Shown piece after piece: positions 1-10,863 of a stretch of DNA of 64,000 nt (positions within the stretch are counted from its first letter, which is position 1; every line of letters starts with the position of its first letter). Made by a program: the position numbers and the translations under genes. Origin of the DNA: Ascochyta rabiei (taxonomy: Eukaryota; Ascomycota; Dothideomycetes; Pleosporales; Didymellaceae). The stretch covers positions 682,001-746,000 of the forward strand of contig NC_082417.1 in NCBI RefSeq assembly GCF_004011695.2, read 5' to 3'. The notes under the pieces are model-generated. The model was not told where the DNA came from and searched no databases. It saw nothing but the letters and a program-made list of their open reading frames with translations.

Positions 1-59
1 TTCGCTGAGCCTCACGGTTCCTAATCGATAACGTTTGGTCTTCGACATTGTCAGGCTGC

Positions 60-497
60 ATGAAGAGATCTTACGACGCTATGGCTGACACAAAGACGTG
101 CGACACGGCCGAGTTCCCGTGCACGCTGTAACCACGTCCTCTTCCCACTACCATCAACCATCGCTCTAACGTCCACAGCACACTCAACATCCCCTTCCCC
201 TCACATCGCTACGCCTCGACCGCCGAGCGCGCCCTCTCTGTCGATGCCGAACTGTCACCCCTCGTACGCCGGTCATTCTCCCTAGCGGGCGATAAAGAGC
301 AGAACATCTTGCAGGTCAACTATGCTGCGACTACGAATCGAATGTTGCGCGTTGCTGTGAACGGATTCTTCGAGAGCGTGGGCGTTGTGATCGGTGTCAT
401 GAAGGATTTGGACGTCGATGTGGTGTATGAGCCGGTGAAGGAGAGCTTGGAGGGCGTGCAGGGATTGGTTGTGAACGGACAGGAAGGGAGAGGATGA
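60..497 (+). CDS. PCC1: EKC/KEOPS complex subunit Pcc1
   Basis: Pcc1 is the small dimerising subunit of the KEOPS complex, which makes the t6A modification of tRNA and in yeast also affects telomeres and transcription. The exon from 179 reads TLNIPFPSHRYAS, then a central VNYAATTNRMLRVAVNGF core, both characteristic of the CTAG/Pcc1 family. I place exon 1 at 60-127 and exon 2 at 179-497, joined by a 51-nt intron (GTAACC...CAG). The join gives FPCTLTLNIPF. A donor at 119 is also in phase but gives a worse match. The protein is 128 residues, normal for fungal Pcc1. An in-frame stop at 6-8 closes the frame upstream. An in-frame ATG at 81 could be the true start. The gene converges on REX3, with 326 bp between the two stop codons. 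Confidence 0.85.
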
Positions 498-823
498 AGA
501 GAGCGAAGGCATCTGGTCGAACCACGGAGGAAATGAATGCTGAAAGTCGCACATGCTGGATGGAGATCTGCAGCACTGCACAATGCACCCCACTCGAAGG
601 AACGAAGAAGACGAGGGCTGTACCGGAGGCTGTCAGTCCTTCGAAATGCGGCACGAGCAACACGGTGAAGCACAAGGCTTGAAAAGACACTTGAGGGGTT
701 CAAGATGCTGAAACTAGGCACATGGCGCCATACACCCATAAGCCATGTTGCACTCTGGATGATACCCATTTCTGGCTTATGTAGGGATTATTCGCTAAGC
801 ACACCTCAAGACTGTCGCTAAAT
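498..823. other. Intergenic, convergent 3' ends of PCC1 and REX3
   Basis: No gene is recognisable here. The stretch must hold both 3' untranslated regions and terminators. No repeat or RNA structure stands out. Confidence 0.6.
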
Positions 824-2809
824 CTAGGCTTGCTTTTTTGTAGGTGGCTCATCACTAGCAAACGTGCTGCACTCAACTTGCTCGAGCTTCCGTTTCTCCG
901 CTATGCTTCCCTCAACCGTTGCCATTCGTGCTGGCGGCATCATGGACAGAGCGGGAGGCGCCTGTGGAGGCGGCGTCCCGGGCGGCATAGGCGGGAACAC
1001 TCCGTCCTTACGTATCTCCCAGCCGTCATGCTTCAGTTGTTTCCATTTTTCTGCCACCTTGAACCGGACCAACTCACCGGTCGTCTTTGCGTCCTCGAAA
1101 CTGTCGTGACCTGCAGCTCCGCCTTGTTGTATATCGAGATCGAGTTTGTCCTTTGCTAGAAAGCGGAGGCCGTGGCGTAGAGGCAGGCCTCGTCGATGTG
1201 GGAAGAGCAGTACAGTGTCGATGATGTTTGGATGGATAATCCTGAGTGTGTTTAGATCGTTTTCGAGGGCGTGGCCAAGGATAGGGGTCGTGGTTGTGAC
1301 GTGAGCCAGGAATAGATCTCGTGCTGCATATGGTGACTCCACAATACGAATGTCATTTCGGCGGGGCGTAGGATTTGTGGGATCGTATGGCTTTGCGTTC
1401 AGAAACTGCTCTGTCGTAATACCGGAGAAGCGTGTGTTCACGTCGAGGAGATGCCCAATTGGACGGACCAGAACGTCGACCAGTGGCTTGTGTGACGGCC
1501 ACGCAATGGCTGTGAGTCGCATGAGCTCAAGACCGTGAGTGGTGTATCCCATCTCGCAGTCAAAGCATACCGCAATACCCGATGGTGCCTTGTCATTTAC
1601 CGGTGTCTGGACAAACGGCATGACCAGCGAGAGTCGCTTTGGGTCTGAAATTTTATAGACATGGGTATCGTACGTGGTGCATCCTGGTGAGCCGACGGGC
1701 TCGTTACAGCAGGAGAACGTCGTCGGCTCAGGGACAATGTTCTTCGCCCTTTGGGGGAACACACGTTTGCCCCAGTGATGCGTGCATTGGCCACCAGTAG
1801 TGAGAGCGCCGTCTTCTTCCCTACGCTCCGGAAAAACCTGGAAACGGGTATTGCATCGATCGCACACCTCCCAGAAGTCAGCCGCAGCTTGCGCAGATCT
1901 GGCTTCGCTCAGCTGTTCCGTCGTTGGCAGCTTCGTGACATAGCCGTGTGCGTCCAAGCCGTCCTGGGGACAAGTGAGAGTCGAAAGAAAGATGACTTCC
2001 TCTTCGGAGGTGAGGCCGGTGTCGACTTTTTTGGGCGGAGGTTTCTTAGGAGGCAACCCTCGCTCCTTCGCCAATGCCTCGAACCTCTCTTTCACCCATT
2101 CTTCTGGCGTCATTTTCTTGAGCTTGACAAGTCGAAGTTTTAGGACGTTCTCGTAGACAGCGGGGTTGGCTTTGGCAATCCGTTCTTCCTCATCAACCGC
2201 TAGCTTATTGAGCTGATTCGGATCCATGTGTAAAGCCTTAATCTCGGGCTTTGAAGCCTTTGCGATCTTGTCGTTCAGTGGCTTCATAAAACCATGCAGC
2301 GCTTTCAAAAGTGTTAATCGTTTGGTAAAGATGGCAGGTTCTTTCAGGACTTTGCGTGGCATCAGCGGTACTGGACCTGTCGGCGCAGGGACGACCTTCG
2401 TCGCAGATGCTTTTGGAGGGGGTGACACTGGCCGGGTTGCGGATTGTGGTAGGACATGGGCATCCTTCCCACTGCCTGTCGGCTCTGGTGATGCGGTCGT
2501 GGCATTACTTTGTCTCTTGTTTGCTGCAGCTGCTTTGTTCTTACCTGCGGTCAACCCAGTAAAGACAGGCCTTGGCGCGGTTGGTAGGTGCGGTTGTATG
2601 CTTGAGGCCTTCTCTTGTGTGTTGTTGTCGAGCTTCTGGCGTTTCGCAGCTGGCTCGCTCCCTGATGTGTTGCTGGACGCTGAGTTTGTCGGTTTGATGT
2701 GCGGCGTTACAGCATCATGGGTGAAGATGCAGTAAGGGAGCTCGCATTTGGTTCCCGCAGGACATGTTACGTTTGCAAAGCTTCTGAAGGCAGGTACTGA
2801 TGGCCACAT
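824..2809 (-). CDS. REX3: RNA exonuclease 3 (DEDDh family)
   Basis: This is a 3'-5' RNA exonuclease of the Rex3 type, which trims small structured RNAs such as RNase MRP RNA. The frame is uninterrupted and encodes 661 residues. The N-terminus carries the Rex3-type cysteine/histidine motif (CPAGTKCELPYCIFTHD, residues about 17-33). A long lysine- and proline-rich linker follows. The catalytic domain occupies about residues 410-600 and shows all three exonuclease signatures: FDCEMGY (motif I), GHALENDL (motif II) and HDSFEDA (motif III). The start at 2809 is the first ATG in frame. The homologous N-terminal motif begins only about 15 residues later, so an additional tiny upstream exon cannot be excluded. 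The gene is divergent from the lipase gene at 3513. Confidence 0.9.
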   Translation of the reverse strand: MWPSVPAFRSFANVTCPAGTKCELPYCIFTHDAVTPHIKPTNSASSNTSGSEPAAKRQKLDNNTQEKASSIQPHLPTAPRPVFTGLTAGKNKAAAANKRQSNATTASPEPTGSGKDAHVLPQSATRPVSPPPKASATKVVPAPTGPVPLMPRKVLKEPAIFTKRLTLLKALHGFMKPLNDKIAKASKPEIKALHMDPNQLNKLAVDEEERIAKANPAVYENVLKLRLVKLKKMTPEEWVKERFEALAKERGLPPKKPPPKKVDTGLTSEEEVIFLSTLTCPQDGLDAHGYVTKLPTTEQLSEARSAQAAADFWEVCDRCNTRFQVFPERREEDGALTTGGQCTHHWGKRVFPQRAKNIVPEPTTFSCCNEPVGSPGCTTYDTHVYKISDPKRLSLVMPFVQTPVNDKAPSGIAVCFDCEMGYTTHGLELMRLTAIAWPSHKPLVDVLVRPIGHLLDVNTRFSGITTEQFLNAKPYDPTNPTPRRNDIRIVESPYAARDLFLAHVTTTTPILGHALENDLNTLRIIHPNIIDTVLLFPHRRGLPLRHGLRFLAKDKLDLDIQQGGAAGHDSFEDAKTTGELVRFKVAEKWKQLKHDGWEIRKDGVFPPMPPGTPPPQAPPALSMMPPARMATVEGSIAEKRKLEQVECSTFASDEPPTKKQA

Positions 2810-3512
2810 GGCTGATATGTTGTCTGCTGCTGAACGATGGAACGTGGTGAGCTACCATGACAACAAGCTCCCTCACGGCCAAGACATACCATGTGAGCAG
2901 TGGGTGCGCGAAGCAACAGCGCGGCGTGACACTGCCAACTACAGTGCAGCGGAAGTTGTACTTGGAGAAAGGGAGCCCCACGCAGAGAGCGTCGAGCGGT
3001 GCTAAGGGTGAGGGAAGAAGTAGCCGCCTTGTGGATTCTCTCACATGCTCTCACTCACAACTACCACAGAAGGTCATCTACTACAAAGCTCCGCATCAAC
3101 GAGAGCGTTTATTTGACCGCACTCCGAGTTTCGCGGCAAAGTCAGCTCAAGGTGAGAGTGCCTGCCATGCAAGCTGCAGCTGTTCCCCAACATTGGATCG
3201 CCAAGCCTGCAGGGTATGTACGCCGATCATGACGTTATGGATCGCGCCGAAACGTGTTTGAACCTGTCACATATGGTCAACTGTTTAAACGCCGAGCGTG
3301 TAACGGTCTGTCGGAGGAATTGTATACGCCGTGCATCTCGCAGACCAATCCCAATCTGCACTGCTACGCCAAGTCTCGCTCGCTGCGTTCCGAGCAGCGG
3401 TGGCTCCGATAAGAGCGCCTTCCCGGACGAGATATGGAGCGCTAGAAATACAATAGCCAGCTCGCCCCTTCCTGTCTGAGCAGTTAACCTGCCAAACATA
3501 CGCCTCGCAGCA
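2810..3512. promoter_or_regulatory. Shared divergent promoter of REX3 and the DUF676 lipase
   Basis: This 703-bp stretch separates two divergently transcribed genes and must carry both promoters. I see no convincing TATA element or repeat, and no coding signal. Confidence 0.45.
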
Positions 3513-4980
3513 ATGGCTAACTCTGCCCCAACTAACAGCCCACGAAAGGTCGACCATCTTGTGGTCCTTGTTCACGGGTACGTCAAACGTCACGAGGCGT
3601 GCCTCGCCTTCCGCCTCAACGGACGACCCAGCGCTGACGATATCCAGGCTCTGGGGCCACCCGAAGCACCTCAACTACCTCACCACTGCCATCCGCGAGA
3701 GGTATCCAGACCTTGACGTCCTTGTTCCCGAAAGCAATTCCGGTAGTTTCACCTACGACGGCATCGAACTTGGTGGCGAGCGTGTCGCGAACGAAGTCGA
3801 AGCAAGACTCGAGGAGCTGAAGAAGGACGGCCACGATATCAATAAGTTCAGCATTACTGGATATTCCTTGGGAGGCCTTGTAGCAAGATATGCAATCGGA
3901 CTGCTCTACCACAAGGGTGTCTTTGAGCACATACAACCAGTAGTATGTCGCTTTTGGATGGACGGCAACTGAGCCCAACTGACCCATCTGTAGAACTTCA
4001 CCACCTTTGCTACACCACATCTCGGCGTCCGAACACCACTGAGAGGATACACCAGCCATGTATGGAACGTGTTGGGAGCCAGGACGCTGTCGACCAGCGG
4101 CAGACAGTTGTTCGCTATCGACAAGTTCCGAGACACTAGCCGACCTATACTGTCCGTGCTGGCAGATCCCGAGAGCATCTTCATCAAAGCCCTAGCACAA
4201 TTCAAGCACCGCAGCCTGTATGCGAACATCGCGAACGACCGTACCGTGACTTATTATACCGCTGGGATTTCTCAGACTGATCCGTTTGTCAAGCCAGACG
4301 AGGTCAAGATCAACTACCTGCCGGGCTACGACCAGGTCATCATCGATGGCGAGAATCCAGCTTCACCAAAAGAGCAGGAGCCCGCGCCGGCATTGGCCCA
4401 ACGGCTGACTGCTTCCACACGGACTGTCTTCAGCCGCGTGCCTCTTTTCGCGTTCCTAGTTGTTTTCATACCCATCGGCACCACGCTCTTCCTGTGCAAC
4501 TCAGCGATTCAGTCGTTCCGTAGCCAACAGCGTATCCGCCTACACGAGATGGGTGGGGCGGGGATCGAGGCTGGTCGATACCGCGTCCCAGCCATGCTCA
4601 ATGCTGCCCGCAAGGAAGTCGAGGATATGTTTGAGAATGTCAACAACGCTCAAGAACAGGAGTATCTGGACGCCGACAGCGAGGAGGTGGCTTCTCCGAC
4701 CCAGCCTACGTCTCCCAGGTACGAAGGCAAGAACCCTGTTGCGGACGTGGAGTCCAACGAGGAGTCCAAGGGCTCTGGGGTTGAGTTTCCGGCTCTCGCC
4801 CTGAGGCAGGATCAGTTCAAGATGATCGAAGCTCTCGACAATGTAGGCATCCAGAAGTTTCCCGTATACATCCGCAAGGACCGCCACTCGCACGCAGCCA
4901 TTATTGTGCGCATGGAGAAGAAGTCTTTTGACGAAGGGCGGGTTGTGGTCAGGCACTGGCTGGACAAGTTTGAGGTTTGA
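3513..4980 (+). CDS. DUF676 serine esterase/lipase with a membrane segment
   Basis: A predicted phospholipase or lipid esterase of the DUF676 alpha/beta-hydrolase family (Rog1/Lpl1-like in yeast, where members act on lipid droplets). Exons are 3513-3577, 3648-3942 and 3994-4980, giving 448 residues. Splicing restores the oxyanion-side motif VHGLWGHP across the first junction, and ATPHLGVR begins three residues into exon 3. The nucleophile elbow is GYSLGG. After the catalytic domain comes one clear hydrophobic segment (VPLFAFLVVFIPIGTTLFL), then an acidic, charged region and a C-terminal RHWLDKF block. Introns are 70 and 51 nt with normal GT-AG ends. The substrate is not readable from sequence. 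The membrane segment suggests lipid-droplet or ER attachment, by analogy with Lpl1. Confidence 0.88.
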
Positions 4981-5346
4981 GGAACGACAGTAGGAGGTGG
5001 TTGTTGTTGTTGTTGTTGTTGTTTTACAGTACGGCATAGAGGCATGGCGTAAATAGCAGCCATGTAGGGTTGTAGGAGTTTAGGAGCCGCAGCACCTTTT
5101 TGAGAGCATTTCAGCATTTAATTTCCCAGGTTGGAGTTTTAAGGCTTAACGAGTAGCGCATACCCCAGTTAAAACTCTGCATTTATTAAGATAAATCTAT
5201 CTATACTTAAAGTCTTTTCTTCTTTATGTTTTGTATCCTTACGTTCTTAGCGTTGTGTGTTTATAGGTTGCGTTAGTGGGGCTGTGTGCATGACGTCTAC
5301 TTGTCGCTGATGAGACAGTGCGTTGGGGGGTGATGCTGTACATATG

Positions 5347-5348
<2 letters not shown>

Positions 5349-5379
<31 letters not shown>
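5349..5379. repeat. AG dinucleotide microsatellite
   Basis: About fifteen uninterrupted AG units. Confidence 0.95.
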
Positions 5380-5381
<2 letters not shown>

Positions 5382-5412
5382 TTTGGTAGTCGTCATGGTG
5401 ACTGCTATTGTG

Positions 5413-5416
5413 GTTT

Positions 5417-5447
<31 letters not shown>

Positions 5448-5622
5448 CGTTGTTGTCGTTGTTGTCGTCGTTGTTGTCGTTGTTGTCGTCGTTGTTGTCG
5501 TTGTTGTCGTCGTTGTTGTCGTTGTCGTCGTCGTTGTTGTCGTTGTCGTCGTCGTTGTTGTCGTTGTCGTTGTCGTTGTTGTCGTTGTCGTCGTCGTTGT
5601 TGTCGTTGTTGTCGTTGTTATT
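5413..5622. repeat. GTT/GTC trinucleotide repeat with higher-order pattern
   Basis: About 70 trinucleotide units of GTT with GTC inserted in a patterned way. It starts as pure GTT, then shows recurring blocks such as GTTGTTGTC and GTTGTCGTC. The ordered variants suggest a block of several units duplicated repeatedly. It lies 3' of both flanking genes. Confidence 0.9.
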
Positions 5623-6063
5623 GCGAAACCAAGGTTCTCGGTGACTACCTCAGTGTTCATCGACAGGCAAGTTTCACCCACGGCTAGAGGAGAGTTGCGC
5701 GTCAGAACGGACAGGTATGGGTACTTTGATTTAAATCTATCATGGTATCAATGCTGTGGCTCATGCTGTTCCTCCTGTTGCTGTAAAACGCTGCTCGAAA
5801 TCCGTCCATGAAAGACGGGAAACAAATCGCCTACATGCGCCGTGTGTGCAGACCTTGCTGCCAAGGATGCGAGAAGAATAACAAAAAATCCGTCCTATAA
5901 ACATGCCGTGCTGGATACACGCCTTGGAAACGCCTTCCGGGACGCCGTGGTCAGCTGGTGGGAATGATGTTGTCGTATATACAGTCGATGTGAGAGCGTA
6001 GTGATTGGATGCTGCGACTCGAGCCAAAAGTGGCACTCTGACCGCTGCTCAAGCCATGGGCTT

Positions 6064-7468
6064 CTAGTCCATGAATGTCTGGGGCGTGCCTTCAGTGTCT
6101 CGTCGTCCTTCCTTCAGGCACCTGCCTTGCCTCCCCACCGTTGCTTGGAGGGTACGGAGCTGGTCTACATCGTCGTCGTCAAAGGCGAAGGCGCCGCTCC
6201 AGAAGCCGCAGTCAATGTTGGTCGTTTCGTTTCGGTAGATGACCTGGGCTTGGCCGGCCAGGTCCACGGGTGGGATTCCAGCCTCTTCTTCTCCTGCTCT
6301 TGCGCCAATTTCAGCAATCTCGCTCTGGCCTGGCATGTGGTGGAACAACTCGGAATTCAGGGTCCAGCAGCGAAGGCCTGGGCTTGCGTACTTGTAGCGC
6401 AGATTGGGGTCCGGGTGAGGTTTGGGGTTCTTCCAGTTGACGGTGGGGGAGGGCGTCTTAGCGCCCTTGTTGCAGGCGTGCAGGAGCGAGACGTCGAATG
6501 CGCGAGGACCCTTTTTGCGGAGCATGGGCGGGGCGAGGTCGTTGAGCAGTCGTTCAGCGGCCGGGCGCGTGACTGCGTAGCCAAAAGAGCAGAGCGGGAA
6601 CTTGGAACGGTGGAAGATGCGCGAATGCGCGGGCATCTGCAAGGCACCGAACAAGGCTTGGGTGAAGGGATGCAGGTCGGATCTCGTGGGGAGGGTGTAG
6701 TCTTTGTACAAGACGTGTGGTGTGTCGGTCAGGTTGTATCGCTTGTTTGTGGCCTTGGGGCCCTCTTCGGTGATCTCATCAAAGTAGTCGCCGCAGTGGC
6801 CAAGGTAGAGCAGGTCCCAGTCGACAGGATTGCCCCAGTAGTGTACATGGTTGCTGCCAAAATTCGCAAATGGGTGGAAGGATCGTTGTGGGGGGAGGAG
6901 CTGGCGGGCAGCGCTCGCTGCAAGTGGGATCTGGATGCTGCGCAGGCGAATGTCCCAGTCGACGTCGTCTTCGAGAATGAGGGCGGTCTCTCGTCCAGAG
7001 TCTAGGAACCTGCAGCGAATGAGCGGCGGCTGTGCACAAGGGAGCACGCGCACGAGCACGAGGCTGCAGCCAAGGCGCGGGGTGCCGAAGAGCAGCTTAC
7101 CAGCGAAGAGCGTTGTGGTGGCCCAACCAGGCTAGGACGGAGCCTCTCTGAACGTTGTCCTGGCCGTTGATGAACCTTTGCACGTCGCCTTCGGACCACT
7201 GTGGCTGCTCTGGGATCGTGAGTTGGACGTCGGTCACGTTGGCAGCCTGGAGCAGGGCATGGCGGCGTTCGGAGCCCTGTTTGGAGACGACGACGACGGC
7301 GCCAAAGCCGAGGGTGGTGTTGGCAGGCAGCTTCATGGGATGCGACTCGATCGAGGCGGACCACTGCTGGTAGATGCGGTCGGCCTGGTCTCGGTGGTAG
7401 AAGACGACGAGGAAAACGAGGGTGAGGGCGACCAGCAGCAGCAGCGGCCGTCTCCTGGTCGCAAGCAT
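6064..7468 (-). CDS. GT25-family (LPS-type) glycosyltransferase, type II membrane protein
   Basis: A Golgi- or ER-type glycosyltransferase of the family that includes bacterial LPS galactosyltransferases and animal procollagen galactosyltransferases. Exon 1 is 7101-7468 and exon 2 is 6064-7009. They are joined by a 91-nt intron (GTAAGC...CAG) that splits a tryptophan codon and gives 437 residues. The N-terminus is short and basic, then a single membrane anchor follows (LLLLVALTLVFLVVFYH, about residues 9-25), as expected of a type II enzyme. The nucleotide-sugar/metal motif is ALILEDDVDWD, just after the splice junction. The region RKKGPRAFDVSLLHAC lies in the second half. The donor sugar and acceptor are unknown; many fungi carry several members of this family. 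Confidence 0.85.
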
Positions 7469-7577
7469 GGTGGGCGGCGGAAGAGAGGCAGGGCAAACGA
7501 GTGGAGTGGATCAGTGCATGCTCGCAGAGGATGGGGGATGGCACGGGCAGCGACAGGCCAACGACAGTCCGAAGTCA

Positions 7578-7677
7578 AAGAGCGGAGAGCAGAGAGCAGA
7601 GAGCAGAGAGCGGAGAGCGGAGAGCAGAGAGCAGAGAGCAGAGAGCAGAGAGCAGAGAGCAGAGAGCAGAGAGCGTG
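7578..7677. repeat. 7-bp minisatellite
   Basis: About fourteen tandem copies of a 7-bp unit (AGAGCAG, with some AGAGCGG variants). It begins about 110 bp upstream of the glycosyltransferase start codon. Confidence 0.95.
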
Positions 7678-7684
7678 TTGTTAG

Positions 7685-7735
7685 CGAAGGCAGGCAGGCT
7701 GGCAGGCTGGCAGGCAGGCAGGCAGGCAGGCCAGC
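7685..7735. repeat. GGCA tetranucleotide repeat
   Basis: GGCA units, with GGCT interruptions at the left end. Confidence 0.9.
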
Positions 7736-8095
7736 AGGAGCGCAACGTTTATCATGGACCGTCACAGACAGGGATGGGACAGGAGGATGGGGGCGTCTGT
7801 ATCAGTTGTGTCAAGCTACGTTTAATTAGTTGACCCGCGTCGGTGACCAGGGACGGTGATGGAGAGGTGGAGACGCTGGAGCCGGGACGCGTGTGTGCGA
7901 CTGCCAGTGTAGCCAAGCGGTTCGACGTCTCAGACTCTCAGTGAGCATCGAGGGAGCGGTAGGACAGGGCCGGGCAGTCAGCAGGGCGGCGGCGATTCAG
8001 TACCTACGGCAGCAGTGATCCATGGCTGCCTGCTTTCTTGCGCCTCTCGTGCTTCTCGTGCCTCGCGAGCTGGGTTGTGATTGCAGGCACGGCGG

Positions 8096-8144
8096 CCAGT
8101 CACGACGGCCAGTCACGGCGGCCAGTCACGGCGGCCAGTCACGT
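8096..8144. repeat. 13-bp tandem repeat
   Basis: Between three and four copies of a unit reading CAGTCACGGCGGC, the first with one substitution. Confidence 0.9.
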
Positions 8145-8347
8145 GCGCCCCAGCTCCGTGCCTGCCTCGTCCTCTTCCTCCTCCGTCCCCTGTCAGATCG
8201 GCCCAGGGCTGCGGGCGTGCGGACATGCGCCTCGATTGGGCCACGTCTATTGCTTGGAGCGCTGGACCGCCTCCACCAACGCTGGTCCGGGGTAGAGGAC
8301 ACTCTCGTGCTCACTGTCACCACCGCCTCCTCCACCACCGCCATCAC

Positions 8348-8418
8348 CTCTACGCCCTCTACGCCCTCTACGCCCTCTACGCCCTCCACGCCCTCTACGC
8401 CCTCCACGCCCTCCACGC
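8348..8418. repeat. 9-bp tandem repeat
   Basis: About eight copies of TCTACGCCC, with CCACGCCC variants towards the right end. Confidence 0.9.
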
Positions 8419-8595
8419 CACGACCGCTGCCCTCGTGCTGGCTCGTCCCTCTGCGCTGCTGCCTGTGACTCGCTGTGCGCCGCCACACCCTGAAACCGCG
8501 TGTGCAACAGCCCTCTCCCGTCTCCACCCTTGCTACTGGCACCCTTCTGCCTCTCTTTGGTACCGTTTGAGCACGCTTGGACGCCTCAGACGCCT

Positions 8596-8643
8596 TGTGC
8601 ACCCCTTCTGCACCCTTTCTGCACCCCTTCTGCACCCCTTCTC
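8596..8643. repeat. 11-bp tandem repeat
   Basis: Four copies of TGCACCCCTTC, one with a single-base change. Confidence 0.9.
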
Positions 8644-8671
8644 GAATGCATCGCCGTGCCGCTAGCCTCGC

Positions 8672-8702
8672 CCCGTAGCCGTAGCCGTAGCCGTAGCCGT
8701 AG
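8672..8702. repeat. 6-bp tandem repeat
   Basis: Five copies of CGTAGC. Confidence 0.9.
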
Positions 8703-8749
8703 ACCCTTTAGACGCCGCAAAACACAACCACTCGCTCGACGGCACCGCA

Positions 8750-8870
8750 GTCGCACCCCGTCGCACCCAGCCGCACCCCGTCGCGCCCCGTTGCACCCCG
8801 TTGCACCCCGTCGCACCCCGTCGCACCCCGTCGCAACCAGCCGCAACCAGCCGCAACCAGCTGCACGCCC
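8750..8870. repeat. 10-11 bp degenerate tandem repeat
   Basis: About eleven degenerate copies of GTCGCACCCC or related units, ending in CGCAACCAGC variants. It stops about 80 bp before the PFA3 start codon, so it probably lies in the PFA3 leader or core promoter. Confidence 0.85.
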
Positions 8871-8947
8871 GCACACAGTCGCACCCTATGCCCACTCTCG
8901 CGCTGCACCGCTAACAAGAGCCGAGAGCCGGGCGGAGAGCATCGACC

Positions 8948-10863
8948 ATGGCCACGCTGGGCTCGCCCTCTCCCCCCTCGTCCCCCTCGCGCACCATGCG
9001 CCCGCGCGCCTGGGCCCGCAAGGTCGAGCGCTACTGCTGCAACACCATCACCTACTTCCCCCTGCTGTTCGTCTACGGCCTGACCACTTGGGCCTGCTGG
9101 GTCGAGGTCAGCATTGGCCTCGTGCCCTCGAAGAATGCCTGGACCGGTGCGCTGTCTCTCTCTCTCCCCCCTCCGTCTCACCCTCTCCACGAGACACACG
9201 TGCAGCCTGACCCTGGCACCCACACACATGCAACCGGTCCCCAACACTGACACTCCCAGGCCACTTCACCTCCGCCCTCGGCTTCGTCCTCTACTGCCTG
9301 CTCACCTGGAGCTACACCACCGCCGTCTTCGCCGACCCCGGCTCGCCCCTCAACACCCGCAATGGCTACAGCAACCTGCCCGCCCAGGAAGGCGGCGGCA
9401 TGCACTACACCTCCTTCACCGTAAAGGCGTCCGACGGCGGCGTCCGCTTCTGCAACAAGTGCCGCTCCCACAAGCCCGACCGCGCCCACCACTGCTCCAC
9501 CTGCAAGCGCTGCGTCCTGAAGATGGACCACCACTGCCCCTGGCTGGCCACGTGCGTCGGCCTGCGCAACTACAAGGCCTTCCTGCTGTTCCTGCTGTAC
9601 CTCACCTTCTTCTGCTGGCTCTGCTTCGCCACCTCCGCCACGTGGGTGTGGTCCGAGATCCTGTCCGACAGCCAGTACACCGACTCCTTCATGCCCATCA
9701 ACCACGTTCTGCTCGCCGTCCTCTCCGGCATCATCGGCCTCGTCATCACCGGCTTCACCGCATGGCACCTGTGGCTCACGCTCCGGGGCCAGACCACCAT
9801 TGAAAGCCTCGAGAAGACGCGCTACCTGTCGCCCCTCCGCCAGGCCATGAAGCACAACCTCGACGACCGCAACTACCTCGACGCCCACGCCAACGGCCGC
9901 CTGAGCATCGGCGACCAGCTGCGCGACATCCACGCCAACGCACTCCCCGGCGTCACACGTCCGGAAGAAGGCGAGACGCCCTCGCGCTCCCCACCGCCCC
10001 CTCATGCGTACCCCAACCCCAACGCCACCGCCACCGCCATCGCCACCGCCAACGCCAACGGCTACTCGCACACAGCCTACAGCTCGTACGAGCACCGAGA
10101 ACGCCAGCAGTACCAGGACCGCTACGACAACTACCTCGACGAACGAGACAACGAGCAGCTGCCAAACGCTTTCGACCTGGGATGGAAACGCAACCTCGCC
10201 CACGTCTTCGGTCCCTCGCCCATCAAATGGTTCCTTCCCATCATCAACACCACCGGCGACGGCTGGTCCTGGGAACCGAGCCCCAAGTGGCTCGCAGCGC
10301 GCGACCGCATACGCCAGGACCGCCAACTCGAGGAGCAGCAACAGAAGCAGCGCGAGCGCGCCGCTGGCTGGGGCATCGACACCCCCACCGAAGCAGAGTT
10401 CAGGCGCGTCGGTCGCGTCGCTCAGGGCTGGCAGCCGGGCGGTTACAATCCGCCCTCTCCACGTGTATCCTACCGCCACGCCGACCAGACCCAATACCTC
10501 TCCGCGACCAAAACCGGCACAGTCACAGCACACCGCGACGGACGCCGCAGCCCGAGCAAAGCAGACCAGATCCTGGGTAGAGAGCAGGACATGTATGCGG
10601 ATGGCGATGTGCCGCTTCAGACCATCGAGACGAAGAAAAAGTACGATCAGTACAACTACATCTCGGAAGACGACGACGACGACGAGTACCAAGTCAGCAG
10701 CGATGAGCAGGCTGCCGACCGCCGGGTCAGGACACAGACCAAGACGGTACCGCAGACCAAGAACTGGAACGATCTCCCCGAGGGCTTCCTCGACGCACCG
10801 AGAAAAGGCAAGAAGAGCAGCAGCCGAGAAAGAGGAGCCAAGGATTGGGACGAGTGGAGGTAG
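8948..10863 (+). CDS. PFA3: DHHC palmitoyltransferase, Pfa3-like
   Basis: A protein S-acyltransferase that attaches palmitate to cysteines. Yeast Pfa3 acts at the vacuole on Vac8. Exons are 8948-9146 and 9260-10863, giving 600 residues; the 113-nt intron splits a glycine codon. Membrane segments flank the cysteine-rich domain: two before it (about residues 35-55 and 70-90) and two after (about 170-190 and 210-235). The zinc-binding core runs from [16 protein letters not shown] to the catalytic DHHCPW at about residues 157-162. The cytosolic tail is long and rich in charged and low-complexity sequence, including an alternating Ala/Thr/Asn stretch and an acidic DDDDDE run. The tail is longer than in yeast Pfa3 (336 residues), as is usual in Pezizomycotina. 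Assignment to Pfa3 rather than another DHHC enzyme rests on overall resemblance. Confidence 0.88.

Larger units (their letters stand above)
4981..6063. other. Intergenic, convergent, rich in microsatellites
   Basis: The stretch lies between two convergent 3' ends. It holds a short TTG tract (about 5000-5023), a dinucleotide tract (5349-5379) and a long trinucleotide tract (5413-5622). Open frames across these tracts encode only poly-valine, poly-threonine or poly-leucine and are not genes. Confidence 0.7.

Noticed and set aside
5247..5811. Poly-Thr and poly-Val frames
   Set aside because: Pure translations of the GTT/GTC microsatellite between convergent 3' ends.
6001..7005. A 334-codon frame antisense to the glycosyltransferase
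   Set aside because: It mirrors the real exon, has no recognisable domain, and the opposite strand has a clear GT25 motif.
7578..8870. Possible CRISPR-like array
   Set aside because: The repeats are directly tandem with no unique spacers of constant length, and the genome is eukaryotic.
9178..10692. A 504-codon open frame antisense to PFA3
   Set aside because: It is a GC-rich shadow of the PFA3 exon, with low-complexity Val/Gly/Ala composition and no family resemblance.
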